A stretch of DNA of 64,000 nt from an uncultured Trueperaceae bacterium. GTDB lineage: Bacteria > Deinococcota > Deinococci > Deinococcales > Trueperaceae. Every line of letters starts with the position of its first letter. The first letter of the stretch is position 1. The notes beneath the pieces are model-generated. The model saw only the letters and a program-made list of their open reading frames with translations, was not told the origin of the DNA and did no database searches. The stretch spans positions 1 through 64,000 of the forward strand of contig CALMXZ010000012.1 of assembly GCA_937873495.1 (NCBI GenBank), written 5' to 3'. Below are positions 52,504-60,513 of the stretch, one piece after another. The position numbers and the translations under genes were made by a program.

Positions 52504-54138
52504 TCACACGCCCGCCCCGGCCAGGGCCGCGCGCGCCTCGCTCGCCTCGTCCCATGCCAGCGTGATGTCCGAGCGTTCGAGGGTCCTCTCGTGCCCCTTG
52601 CCTGCCAGGAGCACGACGTCGCCCGGGCCGGCGAGCCCGACGGCGCGGCGGATGGCGGCGCGGCGGTCCGGCTCGAGCACGTAGTCGGCGCCATCGCGCC
52701 CACCGGCGGCGGCGGCCCCGGCCGCGATCTCTGCGAGGATGACCGCCGTGCTCTCCGAGCGCGAGTCCTCCTCCGTGAAGACGGCGACGTCTGCCCCGAG
52801 GTGCGCCGCTTGGCCGATGGGCGCGCGCTTGCCGGGGTCGCGCTCGCCAGCGGCACCCACCACCACGATGAGGCGGTGGCCCTCCCGGCGGACGGCGGCC
52901 AAGGCCTTCGCCAGCGCTGGGGCGGTATGCGCGAAGTCGACGATCACGGTCGTCGGCTCGGCCTGGACGACCTGCATGCGGCCCGGCACGCCCGGGAACG
53001 TGGCGAGGCGGGCCACGGCCGCGGCGGGCAGCGCCCCTTCGACCACCGCGGCGGCCACCGCCCCGGCCGCGTTCCAGGCGTTGAAGGCGCCCACCAGCGG
53101 CAGGTTGGCCGTCAGCGCAGCGCCGAAGACCTCGAGCTCGAACGAGAGCGCGCCCGGCGAGCTGCTCACGCGTCCGATGCGCACGTCCGCGCCGGCCGCC
53201 GACCCGAACGTGACGGTGTCCCGGCCGGCCGCGCGCGCGGCGGCGAGGAAGTAGCCCGAGTGCTCGTCGTCCAGGTTCACGACGGCCGTGGCCGCGCGGC
53301 GCACGAGCGTGGCCTTGGCGTCGCGGTACTCGGACAGAGTGCCGTGATGATCGAGGTGTTCGGGGGTCAGGTTGGTGAACACCCCGACGGCGTACTTCAC
53401 GGCATCGAGCCGGTGGAGCGAGAAGCCGTGCGAGCTCGACTCCAGCACCACGTGGCTCGCCCCGCCCCTGAGGAACCGCCCTAGGAGCGCCTGGACGTCC
53501 GTCGCCTCCGGCGTCGTGAAGTGGCCGTTCAGCGGCTCCAGCTCGACGCCGCCGAGGCGGATGCCGGCCGTGCTGAGAAGCGCCGCCTCCCGGTCGGCGA
53601 GGAGCAGCCAGTGCAGGAGGTAGCTCGTCGTGGTCTTGCCGTCCGTGCCGGTCACGCCGAGCACGCGCAGCTCGGACGAGGGGTGGCGTTCGAACGCCGC
53701 CGCCAAGTGGGGGAGGGCGGCACGGGCGTCGGGCACAAGGAGGTAGGGCACCGCGGGCGGTTCGGGCAGCTCGTCCATCGGCAGCTCGCCGACGAACGCC
53801 GCCGCGCCCGCCCGCGCGGCTTCCGCCAGTAGGGAGTGCGCGTCGAACTTCGCTCCCCGGCGCGCCACGAACAGCGCGCCCGGTCGTACCGAGCGGTGGT
53901 CATGGACGACGGCGGTGATCATGGGGCTCCCGAGCTCCCCGAGGTCGTTATATCGACCGGTCTGTATAGCCGATGACAACGAGGGAACCGCGGAGGGGCC
54001 GGTCGTCGTCGCCGCGCGCCATAGCTCGCCGAGGGGTAGGGGTCCGGGGCCGTCGTCCCGCAACGGGGCGCTCCTGGCGGGCGGCCCTCCCGTGGAGAGC
54101 TCTCCCGCGGAGGCGCGCTCCTCGCCTTGCGCGCTCAC
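52504..54138 (-). CDS. murE: UDP-MurNAc-tripeptide synthetase MurE
   Basis: 544 residues from GTG 54138. The N-terminal UDP-binding part holds HRSVRPGALFVARRGAKFDAHSL. The central ATP site is GVTGTDGKTTTSY (161-173), with FTTPEATD, LESSSHGFSLHRLD and TNLTPEHLDHHG. The third amino-acid specificity site reads EDSR (456-459) where mDAP enzymes have DNPR. MurE adds the third residue of the peptidoglycan stem. The GTG overlaps the previous stop by 4 bases. An internal ATG at 53922 (residue 73), behind an AT-rich stretch with TATAAC, is an alternative start but would cut into the fold. Confidence 0.9.
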   Translation of the reverse strand: MSAQGEERASAGELSTGGPPARSAPLRDDGPGPLPLGELWRAATTTGPSAVPSLSSAIQTGRYNDLGELGSPMITAVVHDHRSVRPGALFVARRGAKFDAHSLLAEAARAGAAAFVGELPMDELPEPPAVPYLLVPDARAALPHLAAAFERHPSSELRVLGVTGTDGKTTTSYLLHWLLLADREAALLSTAGIRLGGVELEPLNGHFTTPEATDVQALLGRFLRGGASHVVLESSSHGFSLHRLDAVKYAVGVFTNLTPEHLDHHGTLSEYRDAKATLVRRAATAVVNLDDEHSGYFLAAARAAGRDTVTFGSAAGADVRIGRVSSSPGALSFELEVFGAALTANLPLVGAFNAWNAAGAVAAAVVEGALPAAAVARLATFPGVPGRMQVVQAEPTTVIVDFAHTAPALAKALAAVRREGHRLIVVVGAAGERDPGKRAPIGQAAHLGADVAVFTEEDSRSESTAVILAEIAAGAAAAGGRDGADYVLEPDRRAAIRRAVGLAGPGDVVLLAGKGHERTLERSDITLAWDEASEARAALAGAGV

Positions 54139-54806
54139 CTGACGACCGGAGCCGTCAGACCGCTCCGTTCCAGCAGGTCGAGCACCTTCTTGAGGTCCGC
54201 CTGGTCGTTCACGAAGTCGAGGTCGTCCGCCGGGATCACCACGACGGGAGAGAGCGAGTAGTCATCCACCCAGCGCTCGTAGAGGTCGCCTAGGCGCAGC
54301 AGGTAGCCGTCCTCGATGTTCGCCTCGTACGCCCGGCCGCGTTGGGCGATGTGGCGTTTGAGCGTGCCGAGGCCGGCCCGCAGGTAGATGAGCAGGTCGG
54401 GCGGTCTGAGGGCCGCCAGCACCGCGTGGTAGAGCGTGCGGTAGGAGGCGTGATCGCGGTCGTCCATCACCCCGTCGTCGTGCAGCAGCCGCGCGAAGAT
54501 CGCGGCGTCCTCGTAGACGGTCCGGTCTTGTATGACGCGCCTGCCGGGGTTCACCTCGCGCAAGTGCTGCTTGAGGCGCGCCGCCAGGAAGAAGACCTGG
54601 GAGTGGAAGGCGTAGCGGCGCATGTCCGAATAGAAGTCCTCGAGGTAGGGGTTCTCGTCGACCGCCTCGTAGACGGGCGAGAGGTGGTAGCGCGCGGACA
54701 ACACCTTGGTGAGGCTCGACTTGCCTGCGCCGATGTTGCCCGCCACGGCGACGTAGATGCCGTCCTGCGTCACACTATCCCCGCCCAGCCTCGCGTCCTG
54801 TGTCAC
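54135..54806 (-). CDS. Deoxynucleoside kinase, Dck-like (deoxyadenosine/deoxycytidine)
   Basis: 223 residues. P-loop VAVAGNIGAGKSSL, catalytic ENPYLEDFYSDMRRYAFHSQVFFLAARL, IQDRTVYED (the DRS-type motif) and the lid RGRAYEANIEDGYL. The DRTVYED block is the Dck type rather than Dgk. It phosphorylates deoxynucleosides for salvage. GTG 54806 overlaps the stop of the sister kinase; an in-frame GTG 11 codons on (54773) lies in the second copy of a tandem repeat, so the true start is ambiguous. The stop overlaps the murE start. Confidence 0.88.
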   Translation of the reverse strand: MTQDARLGGDSVTQDGIYVAVAGNIGAGKSSLTKVLSARYHLSPVYEAVDENPYLEDFYSDMRRYAFHSQVFFLAARLKQHLREVNPGRRVIQDRTVYEDAAIFARLLHDDGVMDDRDHASYRTLYHAVLAALRPPDLLIYLRAGLGTLKRHIAQRGRAYEANIEDGYLLRLGDLYERWVDDYSLSPVVVIPADDLDFVNDQADLKKVLDLLERSGLTAPVVR

Positions 54807-54823
54807 GCTATCCCCGCCCAGCC
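54762..54823. repeat. Imperfect 29-bp direct duplication at the kinase junction
   Basis: GTCCTGCGTCACACTATC... (54762-54790) and GTCCTGTGTCACGCTATC... (54795-54823): 27 of 29 bases identical, period 33. It duplicates the stop/start junction so that the downstream kinase has two equivalent GTGAC starts. Confidence 0.85.
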
Positions 54824-55405
54824 ACGGATGTCGCGCAGGAGGGACGCGCGCTCGTCCTCGTTGACCACGAAGTCGATGGCCTCGGCGTCGACCGTCCTAA
54901 CCGGGACGGAGGAGTGGGCGAAGTAGTCGTCGTAGGCGGCCGAGATGCGCTCGAGGTACGACGCCTGGATGTCGACCTCGAAGGGCCGGCCCCGCTTGGC
55001 GATGCGCTCGAGCAGCAGGCGCGGCTCCGCGCGCAGGTAGACGATCAGGTCGGGTGATGGCAGGCGCGAGCGGAGCTGGTGGAAGAGGTCGGAGTAGAGC
55101 TCGAACTCGGCGCCTTCCAGCGTCAGGGACGCGAAGAGGAACGTCTTGTCGAACACGTAGTCCGCCACCGTGTGCCGCTGGAACATGGACGCCTGCGCCA
55201 GCTCGGAGTGCTGCCTGAAGCGCGACAGGAGGAAGAACGTCTCCGTCTGGAAGGCGTAGCGCCGCGGGTCCTCGTAGAACTGGGCGAGGAAGGGGTTCTC
55301 CTCGACGACCTCGACGAGGAGGCGCGCGCCGAGGTCCTCGGCCAAGTAGCGCGCGAGGCTCGTCTTCCCGACTCCGATCGGTCCTTCAACGACGATGGTC
55401 GCCAT
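54803..55405 (-). CDS. Deoxynucleoside kinase, Dgk-like (deoxyguanosine)
   Basis: 200 residues. P-loop VVEGPIGVGKTSLARYLAEDL, EENPFLAQFYEDPRRYAFQTETFFLLSRF, then TVADYVFDKTFLFASLTL, which has the Dgk-type DYxxxK motif in place of DRS, and the lid KRGRPFEVDIQASYLERI. It is a paralogue of the next gene (the two share the whole fold), so together they cover purine and pyrimidine deoxynucleosides (inference). ATG 55405 is chosen; GTG 55408 directly before it, 8 bases after a minus-strand TATGCT box, could be the leaderless start. Confidence 0.88.
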   Translation of the reverse strand: MATIVVEGPIGVGKTSLARYLAEDLGARLLVEVVEENPFLAQFYEDPRRYAFQTETFFLLSRFRQHSELAQASMFQRHTVADYVFDKTFLFASLTLEGAEFELYSDLFHQLRSRLPSPDLIVYLRAEPRLLLERIAKRGRPFEVDIQASYLERISAAYDDYFAHSSVPVRTVDAEAIDFVVNEDERASLLRDIRGWAGIA

Positions 55406-55531
55406 CACGTGGACGGAGCATACCGCGCTCCAGGTGGCCGCCCGGCGGGCCGCTTCCGTGCGCCGTCCCGGCGCTGCCTCGGCGCGCCGGGGCCGGGTAG
55501 CTCGGGTTCGAGGGGCGACCCGAACGCGTGC

Positions 55532-55537
55532 TACAAT
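55532..55537 (+). promoter_or_regulatory. -10 box TACAAT
   Basis: Eleven bases before ATG 55549, so the expected transcript has a leader of 4-5 nt at most. Confidence 0.45.
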
Positions 55538-55548
55538 CCCGGCAATCG

Positions 55549-57024
55549 ATGGAAGACAACCCTCCGGACCGATCGCGGCGCTCAACGCGCGCCCCATTAG
55601 CCCTACTCATACTCACAGCCGCTAGCCCGGCCCTCGCGCAGGCGCCGGCGACGATCTCCGTGCCCGCCCCGGCCGTCACAGCGGCCCAGGTCGTCGCGAT
55701 GGTGGCGCTCCTCCTGGCCTCGGCCTTCCTCTCGACCGCCCACACGGCCCTCACGGCCGTCGGCGAGTGGAAGTTGCGGCGGCTGCGCGACGACGGCGCG
55801 GAGCCGTCCGGCGCCCTCGCGACGCTGGAGCGCAACCCCGCCCGCTTCATCAGCACCCTGCTCATCGCCAACACGTTGGTCAACGCCGGGCTGGCCGTGC
55901 TCGTCACGAACCTGCTCCTGCGCAACGCCGCCGCCATCGGCGTCGGAACGGGCGGGGCGCTGGCGCTCGCCGCCGCCCTGACGAGCGTGCTCATCCTGCT
56001 GTTCGGTGAGCTCGCGCCGAAATCGGTCGCGGCCCACGACCCGCTGAGGGTCACCCGCCTCGTGCTGCGCCCGGTCTTCGCCCTCTCGGTCGTCCTCTAC
56101 CCGCTCGGGCTCGCCTTCAACTGGCTGACGGGCCAGTTCCTACGCGTCTTTCGCATCACGCCGAACAGCGCCGCTCTGATGTCCGAGAGCGAGCTGCGCC
56201 TCATGCTCCAGAACGCTGAGGAGTCCGGCGTGATCGAGGCGCAGGAGCAGGCCATGATCAAGGGCGTCATAGACCTGGAGGAGACGGTCGTGCGCGAGGT
56301 CATGACCCCCCGCGTCGACGTCGTCGGCATATCGGCCGACGCCGGCCTGCGCGAGCTGCAGGCGGTCGTCACCGAGCACGGCTACAGTCGCCTCCCCGTC
56401 TACGGCGAAGGCGTCGACGACATCAAGGGGATGGTCTACGCGCGCGACCTGCTGCCGTACCTCGGTCGCCCCGAGGCCCTCGCCAGCACGAAGGTCGTCG
56501 ACCTCATGACCGCCGTGCAGTACGTCCCGGAGACGCTCTCCGTCATGAGCCTGCTGCGCGAGATGCGCGTGCGCAAGAACCACCTCGCGGTGGTCGTCGA
56601 CGAGTTCGGCGGCACTTCCGGCATAGTTACGCTCGAGGACATCATCGAGGAGATAACGGGGGAGATCTACGACGAGACCGACGAGGACGAGGTCGAGGAC
56701 GTCGTCGCGCTGCCGGATGGGAGCTTCCGCCTCCAGGGCGGCACGCACATCGAGACGATCGCGGACGCCCTCAAGCTGTCCTTCGACCCGAACGGCGACT
56801 ACGACACGGTCGCCGGCTTCCTCATCGCCAAGCTCGACCGCATCCCGCGCTCAGGCGAGGAGGTCGACTTCCAGGGCGTCAAGTTCGTCGTGGACGAGGC
56901 GGACGAGCGGCGCGTGATCAGCGTGGTCGCCACGCCGATCGTCGAGCCGAGCCCGCCGGCCGAGGCCGAGGAGCCCATGGAGGAGGCCGCGGTCGCGGCG
57001 GTGGCCGAAGCCACCGACGGCTGA
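55549..57024 (+). CDS. CorC/HlyC-type CNNM transporter-domain protein
   Basis: 491 residues. A signal-like N-terminus and four-helix DUF21 membrane domain (about 45-195: LLLASAFLSTAHTALTAVGEWKLRRL, FGELAPKSVAAHDP) precede a CBS pair (about 220-345: MTPRVDVVGISADAGLREL, GMVYARDLLPYLG) and a CorC_HlyC C-terminal domain (about 365-460: SFRLQGGTHIETIADALKL). The architecture is that of Mg2+/Co2+ efflux or CNNM proteins. The DEFGGTSGIVTLEDIIEEITGEIYDE region is the CBS/transporter junction signature. It likely adjusts divalent-cation levels in the cytoplasmic membrane. Confidence 0.9.
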   Translation: MEDNPPDRSRRSTRAPLALLILTAASPALAQAPATISVPAPAVTAAQVVAMVALLLASAFLSTAHTALTAVGEWKLRRLRDDGAEPSGALATLERNPARFISTLLIANTLVNAGLAVLVTNLLLRNAAAIGVGTGGALALAAALTSVLILLFGELAPKSVAAHDPLRVTRLVLRPVFALSVVLYPLGLAFNWLTGQFLRVFRITPNSAALMSESELRLMLQNAEESGVIEAQEQAMIKGVIDLEETVVREVMTPRVDVVGISADAGLRELQAVVTEHGYSRLPVYGEGVDDIKGMVYARDLLPYLGRPEALASTKVVDLMTAVQYVPETLSVMSLLREMRVRKNHLAVVVDEFGGTSGIVTLEDIIEEITGEIYDETDEDEVEDVVALPDGSFRLQGGTHIETIADALKLSFDPNGDYDTVAGFLIAKLDRIPRSGEEVDFQGVKFVVDEADERRVISVVATPIVEPSPPAEAEEPMEEAAVAAVAEATDG

Positions 57025-57086
57025 CGGGCGCCGCGGCGGGGGTCGTAGCCTACGTCAGGTCCGGCGGAAGCTGCCGGCGGTAGGCC

Positions 57087-58193
57087 TCAGCCGAGGTACT
57101 CCCGCTCGACGCGCGGCATCACCCGCGTGATGAACTCGTAGGAGACGGTGCCGAGTCGGCTCGCGAGCTCGTCGGCGCTCGGTCCGTCGCCGCCCCAGAG
57201 GGTCACGCGGTCGCCAGGCGCCACGCCGGCGGCCGCGCTCGCGTCCACGATGAGCTGATCCATGCACACCCGCCCGACGATGGGGCAGCGCGCGCCGTTC
57301 AGGCTCGCCCACGCCTTGCCCGTGAGCATGCGCGGGTAGCCGTCGGCGTAACCGATGCGCACGGTCGCCAGCGTCGCGTCGGCGGTGGCCGTCCAGAGCT
57401 GCCCGTAACTCACGCTCGTGCCGGCCGGAACGCGCTTCACGAACGTCACGGGCGCGCTCAGGCGCATGATGGGCCTCACGCGCGGCTCGGCGGCGGCGAA
57501 CGCGTCGCTCGGCGCGTAGCCGTACAGGAGGATGCCGGGGCGCACCATGTCGAAGTGGGCCTCGGGGTAGGCCAGGATGCCGGCCGAGTTGCAGGCGTGC
57601 CGCAGCGGGACCTGGAGGCCCCTGAGCGCGGCGGCGTCCAGCGCCTCCACGAAGCGCTCGATCTGCCATACGGTCGTCTCCCGCTCCGGTCCGTCCGAGT
57701 CCCGGAAGTGCGTCCAGAGCGCCTCGAGCTCCAGGCCCGGCGCGCGCGCGACCGCTTCGGCCACGCCGGCCGCGGCGGCGGGGGGGAGACCGAGCCGCCC
57801 CATGCCGGTGTCGACCTTCACGTGCAGGCGGAGGGGCTTCGGGAGGTCGGCGGCCAGGTAGCGCGCCACCGACGCCTCGTCCGTTGCCACGAGCGCCACA
57901 TCGAGGTCGCAGAGGCGGGTGATCAGCCCGGGGTCCATGATCGGGCTGAGCAGCAGCACGTCGGAACCGACCCCGGCGGCCCGCAACGCGAGCGCCTCGC
58001 CGGGTGAGGCAACGCCGAACCACTCGCTGCCCGCCGCCGCCAAGCGCTTGGCGACCGCCTCGAGGCCGTGGCCGTACCCGTCGGCCTTGACCATCGCCAT
58101 GGTGGCGACGCCCGGTGCGACGTGCTCCCTCACTATCCGGTAGTTGTCGTCCAAGACGGCAAGGTCGACGTGCGCGACGGGGCTCTCTCGCAT
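57087..58193 (-). CDS. alr: Alanine racemase
   Basis: 368 residues. PLP Lys in MVKADGYGHGLEAVAK (K36), HVKVDTGMGRLGLPP, HACNSAGILAYPEAHFDMVRPGILLYGYAPS, VPAGTSVSYGQLWTA with the catalytic Tyr-region, IGYADGYPRM and GRVCMDQLIVD. It makes D-alanine for the cell wall. The ATG is 6 bases after TAGACT on the minus strand and no ribosome-binding site is visible, so the mRNA is predicted leaderless. A second, longer in-frame start is unlikely because the protein then gains a non-family N-terminus. Confidence 0.95.
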   Translation of the reverse strand: MRESPVAHVDLAVLDDNYRIVREHVAPGVATMAMVKADGYGHGLEAVAKRLAAAGSEWFGVASPGEALALRAAGVGSDVLLLSPIMDPGLITRLCDLDVALVATDEASVARYLAADLPKPLRLHVKVDTGMGRLGLPPAAAAGVAEAVARAPGLELEALWTHFRDSDGPERETTVWQIERFVEALDAAALRGLQVPLRHACNSAGILAYPEAHFDMVRPGILLYGYAPSDAFAAAEPRVRPIMRLSAPVTFVKRVPAGTSVSYGQLWTATADATLATVRIGYADGYPRMLTGKAWASLNGARCPIVGRVCMDQLIVDASAAAGVAPGDRVTLWGGDGPSADELASRLGTVSYEFITRVMPRVEREYLG

Positions 58194-58199
58194 GGCGAG

Positions 58200-58205
58200 A
58201 GTCTA
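58200..58205 (-). promoter_or_regulatory. -10 box TAGACT of alr
   Basis: Six bases before ATG 58193, in the same TAGACTCTCG context as mqnC. Confidence 0.6.
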
Positions 58206-58261
58206 ACAAGCCGCCCATGGCCGCCAACGCCCCGCGGGAGCAGAGGCGGGAACTCGCGCCG

Positions 58262-58293
58262 GCGGTCAGTGCCTGGCGCGGTCAGTGCCTGGC
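58262..58293 (+). repeat. 16-bp perfect tandem duplication
   Basis: GCGGTCAGTGCCTGGC occurs twice head to tail between the permease stop and the alr promoter. It looks like a recent slippage product with no evident function. Confidence 0.8.
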
Positions 58294-58334
58294 AGCGGTC
58301 GGCCCTCGGCGCCCGGCGCCGGAGCGGCGAGCGC

Positions 58335-59567
58335 TCACCGCGACCACGACGTGCGGCGCTCGACGGACTTGGCGAGCGACGACGCCATCAGGGTGAGCAC
58401 GATATAGAGGAGGGCCACCGTGTTGAAGGGTGGGAACACCTCGAAGTTCGCCGCCTGGAACTCGCGGGCGCGCTGGGTGATGTCTCGCACGGAGAGCACC
58501 GACAGGAGCGACGTGTCCTTGAGCATGGCGATGAACTCGTTTCCGAGCGGGGGCACGACGATGCGCAGGGCCTGCGGCAGCACCACGAACCTGGCCGTCT
58601 GCCAGGTCGTGAGGCCAAGGCTGCGCGCCGCCTCGGTCTGGCCACGGCCGATGGCCTCGATGCCGGCGCGGAAGATCTCGGCGAGGTAGGCGGCGTAACC
58701 GAAGCTGATGCCGACGATGCCGCGGGTCACGCGCGACATGTCGATGAAGCCGCCCGTGGCGTCGCGGATGGCCCCCTGGAGCGGGAAGCCGACGTAGAGG
58801 ATCACGACGAGCATGGGGATGCCGCGCAGCACGTCGACGTAGAGCTCGGAGACGAGCCGCAGCGGGTGGGTACCGCTCTGCCACGACGCGAACGTGAGCG
58901 CGAGCCCGAGCAGCCCGACGACGAGCAGGAGCATGCCGGGGCGCTTGATGGCCGGGGCGAGGAAGGACGTGCGCCACATGACGTTGGCGCCTTCCGGCAC
59001 GCCGGCGGCCGGGATGAGCGCCGAGCTGACCTGGCCCGTCTGTAGGCGGTCGAGCGCGGCCGCCAGGTCCGTCACGGCGCGCACGGCCTGCGGCGCTTCG
59101 GCGCCGGGGTAGTTGCCGAGCTTCACCGGGTCCGAGGCCGAGACGGGCGTGCCCTGCAAGATGGCGACGCGGCCGCCGCCCTCGCCGATGAGGGCGTACT
59201 GCTCCTGCGGCCGGGTGAGCAGCAGCGTCGCGCCGAGCAGCAGCACGGCCGAGCCGATAAGGTAGTTCCTCGCCGTGCGCTCGCCCTGCTTGAGGAGCTG
59301 GAAGCCGGCGAGGACGAGCCCGAGCACGGAGGCGGCGATGTAAGCGACGGTAGTGACGAGCGCCGTGGTGCCGAGCCCGGGGAGCAGGAACTTCAAGGCC
59401 GCCTGGTAGCGGTCCGAGGAGGCGAAGAGGTAGACGACGAACGGCAGCGCCGTCAGCAGGATCAGGTAGCTAGGGCGGATGTTCTTGAGGAGACCGCGGC
59501 GCGCGGCGGGGCCAGGAGCGGTGCCTTTACCGCTCCCAGCCGCTGCCGCGCGCTCGCGAGGTTCCAT
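58335..59567 (-). CDS. Polar amino-acid ABC transporter permease with a large insertion
   Basis: 410 residues. The HisM/GlnP-type fold is split: LLPGLGTTALVTTVAYIAASVLGLVLA (about 61-87) then ELYVDVLRGIPMLVVILYVGF and the cytoplasmic coupling loop EAARSLGLTTWQTARFVVLPQALRIVVPPLGNEFIAMLKDTSLLSVL. About 115 residues (92-210), containing an extra helix and a soluble part reading RVAILQGTPVSASDPVKL to QTGQVSSALIPA, are inserted between. The insert resembles a fragment of a binding protein. The cognate binding protein is 21 bases upstream; no ATPase gene follows. Confidence 0.85.
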   Translation of the reverse strand: MEPRERAAAAGSGKGTAPGPAARRGLLKNIRPSYLILLTALPFVVYLFASSDRYQAALKFLLPGLGTTALVTTVAYIAASVLGLVLAGFQLLKQGERTARNYLIGSAVLLLGATLLLTRPQEQYALIGEGGGRVAILQGTPVSASDPVKLGNYPGAEAPQAVRAVTDLAAALDRLQTGQVSSALIPAAGVPEGANVMWRTSFLAPAIKRPGMLLLVVGLLGLALTFASWQSGTHPLRLVSELYVDVLRGIPMLVVILYVGFPLQGAIRDATGGFIDMSRVTRGIVGISFGYAAYLAEIFRAGIEAIGRGQTEAARSLGLTTWQTARFVVLPQALRIVVPPLGNEFIAMLKDTSLLSVLSVRDITQRAREFQAANFEVFPPFNTVALLYIVLTLMASSLAKSVERRTSWSR

Positions 59568-59588
59568 GCGTCAGCTACTCGTCTTGCT

Positions 59589-60344
59589 TCAGTCGGCCTG
59601 CTCTACGAGCCACTTCTCCACGAGCGCCTCTAGGGTGCCGTCGGCCTTGATGGCCGCGAGACCGTAGTTCAGCGCGTCGACCAGCTCGTCGCCCGGCTGG
59701 ACGGCGAAGCCGAGGGTGTCGCCGGACTGGACGTTGCGGATGGCCGCCACGATCTGGCCGGCGTACTGCTGCACGAAGGCGTCGGCGGAGGTGTCGTCGA
59801 TCATCACGCCGTCGACGTCGCCGTTGATGAGGGCGAGGATGGCCGCGTTGAAGTCGTCGTAGATGCGCAGGCGATCGCGCCCGACGAGCTCCTCGGCGAG
59901 GATGGCGTTCGTGGTGCCCGTCTGGGCGCCGAGGACTAGGCTGCCGTCCGTGAAGTCGGCGAGCGTGAGGTCGCCGTCGTCCGTGCGCACGGCGACGGCC
60001 TGGCTGACCTCGTGGTACGGGTCCGTGAACTCGACGACCAGGGCGCGCTCCGCGGTGATGCTGATGCCGGAAGCGATCATGTCGAACTCGCCGTTGGCCA
60101 TGGCGGCGAAGATGCCGTCCCAAGCCGTCGTCTGGAACTGGGCGACGCAGTTGACGACGCCGCAGATGGCGTTGACTACGTCGATGTCGAAGCCGACGAT
60201 GTCGCCGTTCTGGTCGACCGTCTCGAACGGCGGGTAGGTCGTGTCGGAACCGACGATCAGGGTGCGGCCGCCGAGGTCGTACTGGGCGAAGGCCAGCGAA
60301 CCGGCCAGCAGCAGGGCGAGCGAGGTAGCGAAGATGCGCTTCAT
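59589..60344 (-). CDS. Amino-acid ABC transporter periplasmic binding protein (family 3)
   Basis: 251 residues: a signal peptide (MKRIFATSLALLLAGSLAFAQ) then TLIVGSDTTYPPFETVDQNGDIVGFDIDVVNAICG, the SBP_bac_3 signature, and FDMIASGISITAERALVVEFTDPYHEVSQAVAV. Two cysteines in AICGVVNCVAQF could form a disulfide. It binds a polar amino acid in the periplasm and feeds the permease gene after a 21-base gap. ATG 60344 has a GGGAGG site. A TTGCCA-N18-TATCCT promoter lies upstream, giving a leader of about 70 nt. Confidence 0.92.
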   Translation of the reverse strand: MKRIFATSLALLLAGSLAFAQYDLGGRTLIVGSDTTYPPFETVDQNGDIVGFDIDVVNAICGVVNCVAQFQTTAWDGIFAAMANGEFDMIASGISITAERALVVEFTDPYHEVSQAVAVRTDDGDLTLADFTDGSLVLGAQTGTTNAILAEELVGRDRLRIYDDFNAAILALINGDVDGVMIDDTSADAFVQQYAGQIVAAIRNVQSGDTLGFAVQPGDELVDALNYGLAAIKADGTLEALVEKWLVEQAD

Positions 60345-60415
60345 GATGGTTGTCCTCCCGAGGTGTGAGTTGTAGCGCTGCACGTTGGAGCGCTCCGAGT
60401 TGTGCCGTCCAGCCA

Positions 60416-60445
60416 AGGATACGCGCGTTCGTGATGCGGTGGCAA
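60416..60445 (-). promoter_or_regulatory. Sigma-A promoter of the binding-protein operon
   Basis: Minus strand: -35 TTGCCA (60440-60445), 18-base spacer, -10 TATCCT (60416-60421). It gives a leader with a ribosome-binding site, unlike the leaderless genes. Confidence 0.65.
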
Positions 60446-60497
60446 CCGCTTCGGGAACGGGGTCGCCTCAGCGTTAAGGACCGATGAGGTCGTGGCG

Positions 60498-60503
60498 TAC
60501 ACT
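60498..60503 (+). promoter_or_regulatory. -10 box TACACT of recG
   Basis: Ten bases before ATG 60514; no ribosome-binding site intervenes. Confidence 0.4.
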
Positions 60504-60513
60504 CGCTACTGCG

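Noticed and set aside
53962-53979. TTGTCA as a -35 for the AT-rich patch in murE
   Set aside because: The spacer to TATAAC is 21 bases and to TATACA only 5, so neither forms a normal promoter; only the -10-like element is kept as a weak observation.
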